Shown piece by piece: positions 1 through 6,723 of a DNA stretch of 64,000 bases (position 1 is the stretch's first letter; each line of letters starts with the position of its first letter). The notes beneath the pieces were generated by a model. That model saw only the letters and a list, made by a program, of their open reading frames with translations, made no database searches and was not told where the DNA came from. This stretch comes from Pelagerythrobacter aerophilus (lineage in GTDB: Bacteria > Pseudomonadota > Alphaproteobacteria > Sphingomonadales > Sphingomonadaceae): assembly GCF_003581645.1 (NCBI RefSeq), contig NZ_QXFK01000019.1, forward strand, positions 738,747 through 802,746, written 5' to 3'. The position numbers were made by a program, and so were the translations under genes.

Positions 1-1401
1 AACGACATGCTTCAGATCGCGTTCGAGGTTCTCGAGCGCCTTCTTGTCGTCGCTCGACACGGTCTTGGGCGGGATGCGCGCCATCGTCGCGATCACCGCC
101 TCGATCTCGCGCGCGGTGATCTTCTTCTTCCGGCGGCTCGGCGGCACGAGCATCTGCATCGCGCCGACCTCGTCGATCACGTCGATCGCCTTGTCGGGCA
201 GCTTGCGGTCGTTGATGTACCGCGCCGAAAGCTCGACCGCAGTCTTGAGCGCGTCGGGCGTGTACTTGACGTTGTGATGATCCTCGAACGCGGTCCTGAG
301 GCCGCGCAGGATCTTTACCGTATCCTCGATCGTCGGTTCGTTGACGTCGATCTTCTGGAACCGGCGCAGCAGTGCGCGGTCCTTCTCGAAGTGATTGCGG
401 AATTCCTTGTAGGTGGTCGAACCAATGCAGCGGATCGCACCGCTCGACAGCGCGGGCTTCAGGAGATTCGAGGCGTCCATCGCCCCGCCGCTGGTCGCGC
501 CGGCGCCGATCACGGTGTGGATCTCGTCGATGAACAGAACCGCGTCGGGCATGCCTTCAAGCTCGCTCACGACCTGCTTCAGCCGTTCCTCGAAGTCGCC
601 GCGATAACGCGTGCCGGCCAGCAGCGCGCCCATGTCGAGCGAATAGATCACCGCGTCCTTGAGCACTTCGGGCACTTCGCCTTCGACGATCTTGCGCGCG
701 AGGCCTTCGGCGATCGCCGTCTTGCCGACGCCCGGATCGCCCACGTAGAGCGGGTTGTTCTTGCTCCGACGGCAGAGGATCTGGATCGTCCGGTCGACCT
801 CGGGCCCGCGGCCGATCAGGGGATCGACCTTGCCCGCCTCTGCCTTGGCGTTGAGGTTGACGGTGAACTGATCGAGCGCCGTTTCCTTCTTGTTGTCGGC
901 CTTCTCTTCCGCCTTGCCGGTCTCGTCGGCGCCTTGCGGCGCGCGGCTTTCGAGCTGCTTGCCGCCCTTGCCGATGCCGTGGCTGATGAAGCTTACCGCA
1001 TCGAGCCGGCTCATGTCCTGCTGCTGCAGGAAGTAGACCGCGTAGCTGTCGCGTTCGGAGAACAGGGCGACGAGCACGTTGGCGCCGGTCACGGTGTCCT
1101 TACCGCTCGACTGCACGTGCAGGATCGCGCGCTGGATGACCCGCTGGAAGCCGGCGGTCGGCTGGGGATCGCCGTCATCCTCGGTCTTGAGCGACTGGTA
1201 TTCCTGATCGAGATACTGGCGCACCGCCTCGCCCAGTTCGTCGAGGTCGACGCCGCACGCGTTCATCACTTGTGCCGCGTCCTCGTCCTCGACCAGCGCG
1301 AGCAGCAAGTGCTCGAGCGTGGCGTATTCGTGCCGCCGCTCGCTCGCGCTGGCGAGCGCGGCGTGGAGGGTCTTCTCGAGGTTCTGGGCGAAACTAGGCA
1401 T
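1..1401 (-). CDS. clpA: ATP-dependent Clp protease ATP-binding subunit ClpA (3' part missing)
   Basis: Hsp100 AAA+ unfoldase that feeds substrates, including N-degron proteins delivered by ClpS, into the ClpP chamber in the cytoplasm. The visible 467 codons hold the double Clp N-domain (about residues 1-145), a variable acidic/lysine-rich linker and the first AAA+ module, with Walker [10 protein letters not shown] near residue 222 and Walker [10 protein letters not shown] near 287. The start is the ATG at 1399-1401. The second AAA+ module lies beyond the left edge, so the gene is cut by the window, not broken. The full family length is about 750-780 residues. A long open frame on the opposite strand is only a GC-rich shadow. 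Confidence 0.97.
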   Translation of the reverse strand, partial: MPSFAQNLEKTLHAALASASERRHEYATLEHLLLALVEDEDAAQVMNACGVDLDELGEAVRQYLDQEYQSLKTEDDGDPQPTAGFQRVIQRAILHVQSSGKDTVTGANVLVALFSERDSYAVYFLQQQDMSRLDAVSFISHGIGKGGKQLESRAPQGADETGKAEEKADNKKETALDQFTVNLNAKAEAGKVDPLIGRGPEVDRTIQILCRRSKNNPLYVGDPGVGKTAIAEGLARKIVEGEVPEVLKDAVIYSLDMGALLAGTRYRGDFEERLKQVVSELEGMPDAVLFIDEIHTVIGAGATSGGAMDASNLLKPALSSGAIRCIGSTTYKEFRNHFEKDRALLRRFQKIDVNEPTIEDTVKILRGLRTAFEDHHNVKYTPDALKTAVELSARYINDRKLPDKAIDVIDEVGAMQMLVPPSRRKKKITAREIEAVIATMARIPPKTVSSDDKKALENLERDLKHVV

Positions 1402-1511
1402 CTAACGGACTTTCGTGGCGAAAAGCGGGATTTCCCTACGGTGGGAATGTAACCGGGTGTTGTTAACCAGGCCTATATGGGTGCGGTGCCCTAGATTGAG
1501 AACCGCGTGGC

Positions 1512-1715
1512 TCACGAACCCTGCTTTCGGAACAGTGCGTCGGCCGCATGACGATGCGCCGCGGCACTGAGCCGGTGCTTCTCGACCCGCGCGATCTCGG
1601 TTTCGAGCAAGGCGATTCGTTCGGCCAGCTCGTCCTGGGAATAGGGCGAAAGGTCTTCGGCGGCGAGCTTGCTCGCGGCGTCACCCCGAGGGCGCGGACG
1701 ATCGTCCTCATCCAT
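1512..1715 (-). CDS. DUF1192 family small protein
   Basis: A 67-residue acidic cytoplasmic protein with the family signature: a charged N-terminus (DDRPRP), then DLSPYSQDELAERI and a short heptad-like helix. DUF1192 proteins are short, widespread in Alphaproteobacteria and of unknown function. The ATG at 1713-1715 faces the quinone oxidoreductase start at 1809, so the two genes are divergent with about 93 bp between them. clpA lies downstream on the same strand after about 110 bp. No catalytic motif is visible. Confidence 0.8.
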   Translation of the reverse strand: MDEDDRPRPRGDAASKLAAEDLSPYSQDELAERIALLETEIARVEKHRLSAAAHRHAADALFRKQGS

Positions 1716-1808
1716 CGCCTGCAGTGTCGCAAGGCGGCGCGCTTGCTGTCAATGGGGCAGCGCGTTAGGTGCGCATGCGTGATGGCACTGCCACAGGGGG
1801 GAAGGCGA

Positions 1809-2819
1809 ATGACGGCGCACCTGCCACGCGAGATGACCGCGATCGGATACGACGCGCCCGGTGGGCCCGAGGTGCTGCGGCCGGAGACGGTCCCGGTGCC
1901 GGAGCCGGGAGAGGGCGAGGTGCTGATTCGCGTCGCCTATGCCGGGGTCAACCGGCCCGACGTGATCCAGCGCCAGGGCCACTATCCGCCCCCGCCCGGC
2001 GCCTCGCCGATACCGGGCCTCGAGATTTCCGGCACGATCGCCGCAGTCGGCCCGGGCGTGCCGGAAGACTACATCGGCGACACGGTCTGCGCGCTCGTTT
2101 CGGGCGGGGGCTATGCCGAGTATTGCCTCGCGCATATCGGCCATTGCCTGCCGGTGCCGGAGAGCATGCCGCTGGCCGAAGCCGCGGCGATCCCGGAGAC
2201 GCTGTTCACCGTCTGGCACAACGTGTTCGAGCGGGGCTGGGCGCGCGAGGGGGAGACGCTGCTCGTCCACGGCGGCACCAGCGGGATCGGCACGATGGCG
2301 ACGATGCTCGGCAAGGCATTCGGGCTGACCGTGATCGTGACCTGCGGCGACGAGGCCAAGTGTACCGCCGCGCGGGAGTTGGGAGCGGACCTCGCGATCA
2401 ACTACCGCGAGCAGGACTTCGTCGAGGAAGTGAAAGCCTTCACCGGCGGCAAGGGCGTCGAACTGGTGCTCGACATGGTGTCGGGCGACTACGTGCCGCG
2501 CAATCTCAAATGCCTGGCGGAAGACGGCCGGCACGTGACCATCGCAGTGCTCGGCGGTCCCAAGGCTGAACTGAACATGGCCGTGGTTATGAGCCGCCGC
2601 CTCACGCTCACCGGCTCGACGCTGCGCCCGCGGTCGGACGTGTTCAAAACGCTGCTCGCGGGCGAGATCGAGAAGAACGCCTGGCCGCTGTTCGAGGAGG
2701 GCAAGCTGCGCCCCGTGATGGACCGCGCCTTTCCTCTCGCCGAAGCCGCCGCCGCCCACGCCCGGATGGAAGCAGGCGACCACATCGGCAAGATCGTGCT
2801 GGAAGTTGTTGACGGCTGA
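1809..2819 (+). CDS. NAD(P)H-quinone oxidoreductase (zinc-independent MDR family)
   Basis: Cytosolic 336-residue medium-chain dehydrogenase/reductase of the PIG3/QOR type, expected to reduce quinones with NADPH. The GroES-like N-terminal domain (about 1-120) lacks the structural-zinc cysteine cluster. The Rossmann domain carries the GGTSGIGTMA nucleotide-binding loop near residue 155. An upstream in-frame extension exists from 1548, but the ATG at 1809 is chosen because a purine-rich ribosome site (AGGGGGGAAGG) lies just before it and family proteins begin at this point. It is divergent from the DUF1192 gene. Confidence 0.9.
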   Translation: MTAHLPREMTAIGYDAPGGPEVLRPETVPVPEPGEGEVLIRVAYAGVNRPDVIQRQGHYPPPPGASPIPGLEISGTIAAVGPGVPEDYIGDTVCALVSGGGYAEYCLAHIGHCLPVPESMPLAEAAAIPETLFTVWHNVFERGWAREGETLLVHGGTSGIGTMATMLGKAFGLTVIVTCGDEAKCTAARELGADLAINYREQDFVEEVKAFTGGKGVELVLDMVSGDYVPRNLKCLAEDGRHVTIAVLGGPKAELNMAVVMSRRLTLTGSTLRPRSDVFKTLLAGEIEKNAWPLFEEGKLRPVMDRAFPLAEAAAAHARMEAGDHIGKIVLEVVDG

Positions 2820-2866
2820 AGCTTGTCGCAGATCAGGGGCGGTCGGCGTCGCCGCTCACTCATGAG

Positions 2867-2884
2867 CAGGTGCGCGACCACCTG
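2867..2884. repeat. Short inverted repeat (CAGGTG / CACCTG) between convergent genes
   Basis: A 6-bp perfect inverted repeat with a 6-nt spacer between the end of the oxidoreductase gene and the end of the sigma-factor gene. It could be a weak bidirectional terminator. No T-run follows on either strand. Confidence 0.3.
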
Positions 2885-2941
2885 ACTGGCGGAAGCCGCT
2901 CTATACGGTGTGGACGTTCGGACGGAGATCGATCGCTGCCG

Positions 2942-3448
2942 TTAGCTGGGTGCTAGCGCCTGACGGCACCGCGCCAAGGCACGCTCCATGTGATATTTCA
3001 CCGTCTTGTTGCTGACGCCGAGGTGCTGCGCGATTTGCTTGTAGGTTAGATGTCGCAACCGATGGAGCAGGAATATGTGCCGGGTCCTGCGCGGCATGGC
3101 GCGTAGTGCTCGCCAATAGGCACGCCGTACATCCGCGGCCTCGATCCGCCATGCCTGTTCGGGCCGGACTGAGGCATCGCGTTCCTCATCGAACGGATGG
3201 ATTATTGCCGGTCGCCGCATCTTGCGGCGCGTCCGCTCGATCAAGAGATTGCGCGCAGTTCGGGTCAGATAGGCCCCAGGAAATTCAACCCGCTCGAATG
3301 CGCCGCTGCGAAGCACCCGCGTGAAAGCCTCCTGCGCCAGATCGGGCGCAGCATCTGGGCCAGCTCTCTTTCGGAAGTAGCGAAGCATCCGCTTATGCTC
3401 GGCACGATAGAATGCGTCGAACGCGGCGCTGGAGTTGGGCGCGGTCAT
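2942..3448 (-). CDS. ECF-family RNA polymerase sigma factor, orphan
   Basis: A 168-residue sigma-70 family protein of the ECF class. Region 2 (about residues 12-75) contains DLAQEAFTRVLR, and region 4 (about 108-160) contains a helix-turn-helix, LTYKQIAQHLGVSNKTVKYHM, as in FecI-like factors. The start ATG overlaps the stop of the upstream nucleotidyltransferase gene by 4 bp (ATGA), so the two are translationally coupled. No FecR-type anti-sigma, TonB receptor or zinc-finger anti-sigma gene is adjacent, so its regulon and control are not evident. Its place in an accessory stretch suggests transfer. Confidence 0.88.
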   Translation of the reverse strand: MTAPNSSAAFDAFYRAEHKRMLRYFRKRAGPDAAPDLAQEAFTRVLRSGAFERVEFPGAYLTRTARNLLIERTRRKMRRPAIIHPFDEERDASVRPEQAWRIEAADVRRAYWRALRAMPRRTRHIFLLHRLRHLTYKQIAQHLGVSNKTVKYHMERALARCRQALAPS

Positions 3449-3891
3449 GGCCGTGCCCTCCGCTCGCGCACGTTGAGCGGAGCATCACGCGAAGCGTGGT
3501 AGAGGGTGATCCCGGCTTCGATCCGGTCGAGAACGAAGGTGTCGCGCTCGGCCTCGGCGATGCGGATGTCGGCTTCAGAGTAGATTGCGAGGCCGACTGC
3601 ACAGCGGTTGCCCAGCTCGCGCTCGATGATGGTCTGCGCGCGCTGCCAGCAGCGCTCGTCGGTAAGCAGCGGATGGTTGACGACGATCCACAGCTCGTAG
3701 TCGGAGAAGTGGATTGTTTGCTGGTCTTCAAACCAGGATCGCCGCGCATAGGGGCCGATCAGGATGATCTGCTGGATCTCGCCTGGCTCAGGCGCCTGCA
3801 CCTGCGCCGGCTCGAAGCAGGCGCGCAGGATGCGGGTGATCCGCTCGATCTCCTGCTGCTTGCGGCGGACGAGATGGGCAACGCGCGCCAT
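3445..3891 (-). CDS. Stand-alone nucleotidyltransferase-domain protein coupled to the sigma factor
   Basis: About 148 residues, related to the nucleotidyltransferase half of the protein at 4798-5718 but without the HEPN half. The glycine-serine motif is altered (IGPYARRSW instead of FGSHARGDW) and the acidic motif reads SDYELWIV instead of SDYDILVI, so one of the usual aspartates is a glutamate; activity is uncertain. The ATG at 3891 is preferred: GAGG lies 9 nt upstream and the protein then aligns with its paralogue. Longer in-frame starts exist at 3936 (ATG), 3966 (ATG) and 3984 (TTG). It is the first gene of a two-gene unit with the sigma factor. A regulatory role for the sigma factor is inference. 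Confidence 0.72.
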   Translation of the reverse strand: MARVAHLVRRKQQEIERITRILRACFEPAQVQAPEPGEIQQIILIGPYARRSWFEDQQTIHFSDYELWIVVNHPLLTDERCWQRAQTIIERELGNRCAVGLAIYSEADIRIAEAERDTFVLDRIEAGITLYHASRDAPLNVRERRARP

Positions 3892-3958
3892 CACGACCTC
3901 GCGCGCGTAGACGTCGCTTGGAGTGGGAATAAGCATGGAAAGCTCGCACACAGGCGGT

Positions 3959-3976
3959 CCGCGCATGGATGCGCGG
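3959..3976. promoter_or_regulatory. 18-bp palindrome upstream of the nucleotidyltransferase-sigma unit
   Basis: A perfect inverted repeat CCGCGCAT-GG-ATGCGCGG lying 68-85 bp upstream of the preferred start at 3891. Its symmetry fits a dimeric repressor operator. It overlaps the more upstream candidate starts, a further reason to prefer the shorter protein. No binding protein is known. Confidence 0.4.
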
Positions 3977-4112
3977 ATGTGCAAGCGGTGTCCGCTGTGT
4001 GCCGCGGTGCGGCCTTACAGCAACCGTCCGACCGTAGCGGCCGGACCTACTTGATGCCTGGCAAGGACTATCCTCGAGATGGCCGCCAGTGTTCCATCTC
4101 GTGGTGAGGATT

Positions 4113-4304
4113 ATGCCAGAATCGGTGAATCCCGGCAAGCTGGCCGGTGCTTGCTGGTCCGGGCCGCGCTATTCGCGCACGGCGGTTTCGATACGGTTAC
4201 GCTTAGGTCAGGGCGCTCGTACGTTGATCCAGTGGCGCCGACACTGGCAGAACAAGCCCGAAGAACTTCAGCACCAGACCGGCAGAAAGTCTAAGGCGGA
4301 TTAG
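4113..4304 (+). CDS. Possible small hypothetical protein
   Basis: A 63-residue basic ORF starting at an ATG with GTGAGGAT just upstream. Its stop interlocks with the stop of the convergent gene at 4301. The sequence is rich in arginine, lysine and glutamine and has no family I recognise. The first 17-bp direct repeat (4126-4142) lies within its first codons. Composition is less codon-biased than true neighbours, so it may be non-coding. Confidence 0.25.
   Translation: MPESVNPGKLAGACWSGPRYSRTAVSIRLRLGQGARTLIQWRRHWQNKPEELQHQTGRKSKAD
4126..4142 (+). repeat. 17-bp direct repeat, copy 1
   Basis: TGAATCCCGGCAAGCTG, identical to copy 2 at 4756-4772 in the same orientation, 630 bp apart. Both copies are preceded 5-6 nt upstream by GCCAG. 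The pair brackets the gene at 4301-4672. Confidence 0.7.
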
Positions 4305-4672
4305 TCGGGATCGTCGGTGGTCGGCCGAATGCGCTGCGCCTCAACCTGGCTTTGCAAAACGCGCGCGCGCATTTCCAGCTCACGATACTCGGCATCGGAA
4401 ATGCCGTCGCGACCATAGCGATCTGCAAGCACACCGATCTGTCTGTTTTCGCGGCGTAGTGCGCGTGCCTCGCGTTTGGACAAGTCCCCGCTTTCCCGTC
4501 CCCGATCGATGCGTTCGCGTGTCTCACGAAGCTCGCGCCCGATCGCCGGGTTTGTTGAAGGATCGGCTATTCCGGACAAGCGCCCGCTATCCGGCGGTGT
4601 TCGAGGGGCAATCTGGGCTTGGGCAGCGAATGGCACGATCAAAAGTGCCGCCGTAACTACGATCGCTTTCAT
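4301..4672 (-). CDS. Small periplasmic hypothetical protein
   Basis: A 123-residue protein with a clear signal peptide (MKAIVVTAALLIVPFAAQAQ, cleavage expected after AQA), then an Arg/Glu-rich, mostly helical region including RETRERIDRGRESGDLSKRE. Small secreted proteins of this kind are common in sphingomonads, with no assigned function. The ATG at 4672 follows GGAGGATGGT on the minus strand; a codon four residues upstream is also in frame. It is a monocistron between two direct-repeat copies. Confidence 0.7.
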   Translation of the reverse strand: MKAIVVTAALLIVPFAAQAQIAPRTPPDSGRLSGIADPSTNPAIGRELRETRERIDRGRESGDLSKREARALRRENRQIGVLADRYGRDGISDAEYRELEMRARVLQSQVEAQRIRPTTDDPD

Positions 4673-4755
4673 ACCATCCTCCATCGTGAAGGGATATCCG
4701 ACCCCGTGCGGAAAGCTCTGCCAACCTCAATGAACGATTGCTGACGCCAGCCCCC

Positions 4756-4772
4756 TGAATCCCGGCAAGCTG
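4756..4772 (+). repeat. 17-bp direct repeat, copy 2
   Basis: Second identical copy of the repeat at 4126-4142. It lies 26 bp beyond the stop of the nucleotidyltransferase-HEPN gene. The arrangement could be the scar of an insertion or duplication. Confidence 0.7.
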
Positions 4773-4797
4773 CGAGACTGCGGCTGTGCCACCGGCA

Positions 4798-5718
4798 CTA
4801 CTTGCGCGCTGCGGCTTCCAGGGCGGCGATCCGTTCGGAGCAGACCTCGTGGACCACGCGGCCGAGTTCCTCGACCCGCTCGCCGAGCCAGGTCAGCTCT
4901 TCCTCGCTGATCTTGTAGTGCTTGGAGTAGCGAGCCTTGGTGTAGGCTTCCTTCAGCTTCTGGAACATCGCGCGCTCGCGGCGGCTTTCCTCCAGCCAAA
5001 TGCCGTGGAGCCGCCGATCGAGACCTTCCGCGAGTGAGCGCAGGAAGGCGATGTTGTGGTTGTAGGGCGTGTAGAAGGTCAGGGTGAGAAGGAGCCCTTG
5101 GTAGAGGCGTTCGGTGGCTTGATGTAGTTCGAAGGCCGCCTTCTTCTGCCAACCCCGTTCGCTAGCTTCCTTTCCTTGTATCAGAAATTGAAGTGCAGAA
5201 GGCAGGTACTCGTCGAAATACTCCCGTGCCGCTTCCAGCGCCTGCTCCGGCGTCTTTGGCTTGGGCGTGGCGAGTTCGCGGTCGTCGGCTTCGTAGAGCG
5301 CGATGCCATCCTTTGCGACCTCCATGAAGAACACGCGGCCGTGTGCGAGGCCATCGTTCACCTCATGCAGGCAATGCACGATGAAGTTGACCGGCGTGCG
5401 CAGCGTCTTCTCGATCGTATAGGCCCGGATCAGCCGTTCCTCGGCCTTCGCCCAGTACGCCGCGCGGTCGGTCATCTCCTTCTGGCTGACGATGACCAGG
5501 ATGTCGTAATCGCTCTTGTACTGGTTGGCCGACATCGGCGCATCGACCCAGTCGCCGCGTGCATGGCTGCCGAACAGTATGATCTTGAGAATGCGCGCGC
5601 CCTTGCGCGGGCCGGTCGCGTTCTCGGTCGCGGCACCGAACTCGTCGAAAATGATCTCGACGATGCGCTCAAGCTCGCGCTGCTTGTTTGCGGGAAGATG
5701 ATCGAGATCGGTGCGCAT
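4798..5718 (-). CDS. Nucleotidyltransferase and HEPN domain fusion protein
   Basis: A 306-residue protein. The N-terminal nucleotidyltransferase domain (about 1-150) has the intact motif ILFGSHARGDW followed by SDYDILVIV, giving the expected acidic pair. The C-terminal HEPN domain (about 170-290) contains the polar motif ARYSKHYKI. In two-gene MNT-HEPN systems the MNT enzyme modifies and silences a HEPN ribonuclease; here both are in one chain, so an autoregulated RNase or RNA-modifying stress protein is plausible inference. The ATG at 5718 is preferred; a TTG at 5739 would add seven residues. A paralogous nucleotidyltransferase without HEPN is at 3445-3891. Confidence 0.8.
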   Translation of the reverse strand: MRTDLDHLPANKQRELERIVEIIFDEFGAATENATGPRKGARILKIILFGSHARGDWVDAPMSANQYKSDYDILVIVSQKEMTDRAAYWAKAEERLIRAYTIEKTLRTPVNFIVHCLHEVNDGLAHGRVFFMEVAKDGIALYEADDRELATPKPKTPEQALEAAREYFDEYLPSALQFLIQGKEASERGWQKKAAFELHQATERLYQGLLLTLTFYTPYNHNIAFLRSLAEGLDRRLHGIWLEESRRERAMFQKLKEAYTKARYSKHYKISEEELTWLGERVEELGRVVHEVCSERIAALEAAARK

Positions 5719-5739
5719 GTCCGATGAATCTTCGAGCAA

Positions 5740-6050
5740 TATCCGATCAATGGCAAGCGCGGCCGAAACATGCCTCTCTGTGTAAGCTAATGGCCAGAAA
5801 TTCGCGCGGCGCGAATCACGAGTCTCGAAAAGCGCCAGTTGGCATCAAGAGACGCGGGCACTTGGCAACCGGAAGCCCCTCGCTTGTCGGCGAGCGGTAG
5901 TGAGACTCCGCCATTCTAACGCACCTCGGTTACTTTCCGGCGCAGTTCGCCGCAGCCCGCTGCCGAGCGCCGTCGCATCCTCTTGAGAGAACTTACCGTG
6001 GGACCGAAGCTGCGTGCGGGTCGTCACGCTTGCTGAGAAAGGAAACTCAT
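5740..6050. other. Intergenic region between the HEPN fusion gene and alpA-like gene
   Basis: About 310 bp between divergent genes with no credible ORF. It holds a perfect 17-bp palindrome (5800-5816) and two GANTC sites (5813-5817, 5820-5824). No tRNA-like fold or att-like repeat is visible. Confidence 0.6.
5800..5816. promoter_or_regulatory. Perfect 17-bp palindrome, possible operator
   Basis: ATTCGCGC-G-GCGCGAAT, an 8-1-8 perfect inverted repeat about 80 bp upstream of the HEPN fusion gene and 235 bp upstream of the alpA-like gene. It is unlike the palindrome at 3959. It could be an operator for the divergent pair. Confidence 0.4.
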
Positions 6051-6392
6051 ATGTCGTCGCCTGACAAGATACTTCGCCTCAGAGAAGTCCTGGATCGCAC
6101 CGGACTCTCGCGCTCGACGCTCTATCGCAAGATCGCCGAGGGGACGTTCCCGTCCCAAGTAAAAATCGGTGCGCGCAGTGCCGGATGGTACCTAGCCGAT
6201 CTTGATCGCTGGTTCGCTGACCCCATGGGGTATCGCTCCGAAGAGCCCGACCCAGAGCCGAGTTGGGACGAAGAGGAGGAGATTGGCGTAGATGCGGTTA
6301 TGCCGGGGGCGGCAATCCTTCTGCTCCCGGTAGTCCTGCCCATCGCGCTGCAAGTCGGGACTCATAACGATGGGCCAGCACACCCGATCTGA
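6051..6392 (+). CDS. AlpA-family helix-turn-helix regulator with extended tail
   Basis: 113 residues. The first 65 or so match the AlpA/MerR-like winged HTH found in prophages and integrative islands (LRLREVLDRTGLSRSTLYRKI, then a GWYLADLDRWF wing); AlpA of phage P4-like elements controls excision. The ATG at 6051 follows AAAGGAAA. Beyond residue 70 there is an acidic stretch (PSWDEEEEIG) and a hydrophobic, proline-containing end that typical AlpA proteins (about 65-75 residues) lack, perhaps from loss of the original stop. No integrase lies nearby, so this is probably an island relic. Confidence 0.78.
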   Translation: MSSPDKILRLREVLDRTGLSRSTLYRKIAEGTFPSQVKIGARSAGWYLADLDRWFADPMGYRSEEPDPEPSWDEEEEIGVDAVMPGAAILLLPVVLPIALQVGTHNDGPAHPI

Positions 6393-6620
6393 TGCCCGAG
6401 GGCAGTCAAGTGGCTGCACGGCCGACCTTAGCGCTCGGGAGGTGTCCGAATGGATCGTTTTTTCCGGACGCGCTTCCTTGCTCCGTCGGCCGTGCGGCAG
6501 AAAGGCTCCCACGATCCCCTTGCCAGCAGGCGAGGCGCGTCGCCTGGTAAAGTTAGCGCCCGACCCAGTGCTCCAAGGGTGTAATCGCACGTACTTGATG
6601 TCCTGAAACACCGTGATCAT

Positions 6621-6703
6621 CTGTCGTTACATTGTCACGTTGACCACGAACGGTCATCAAACCGTGAATCGCCTGTAACAATTGCCTGTCATGTGCCTGA
6701 CGT
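6621..6703 (+). promoter_or_regulatory. Array of PhoB-box half sites (Pho regulon promoter)
   Basis: Seven-base units resembling CTGTCAT recur with 11-bp periodicity: CTGTCGT 6621 and TTGTCAC 6632; CGGTCAT 6651, CCGTGAA 6662 and CTGTAAC 6673; CTGTCAT 6686 and CTGACGT 6697. A 7-bp repeat with 4-bp spacers is the known PhoB recognition pattern. The array ends about 20 bp before the first usable start of the plcP-like gene. The rest of the 6393-6620 gap shows no gene. Confidence 0.68.
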
Positions 6704-6723
6704 GAAATGCATTCGCTAGCGGA

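Noticed and set aside
7..1452. Long ORF on the plus strand opposite clpA
   Set aside because: Shadow of the clpA codon bias; the minus strand encodes an unmistakable ClpA sequence.
1463..1470. TTAACCAG upstream of clpA as a CtrA site
   Set aside because: A single half site with no partner at 7-bp spacing; such hexamers occur elsewhere in the window, for example at 19197.
6192..6620. 142-residue minus-strand ORF overlapping the alpA-like gene
   Set aside because: No ribosome site, low-complexity composition and extends into the intergenic region; the AlpA motif is on the other strand.
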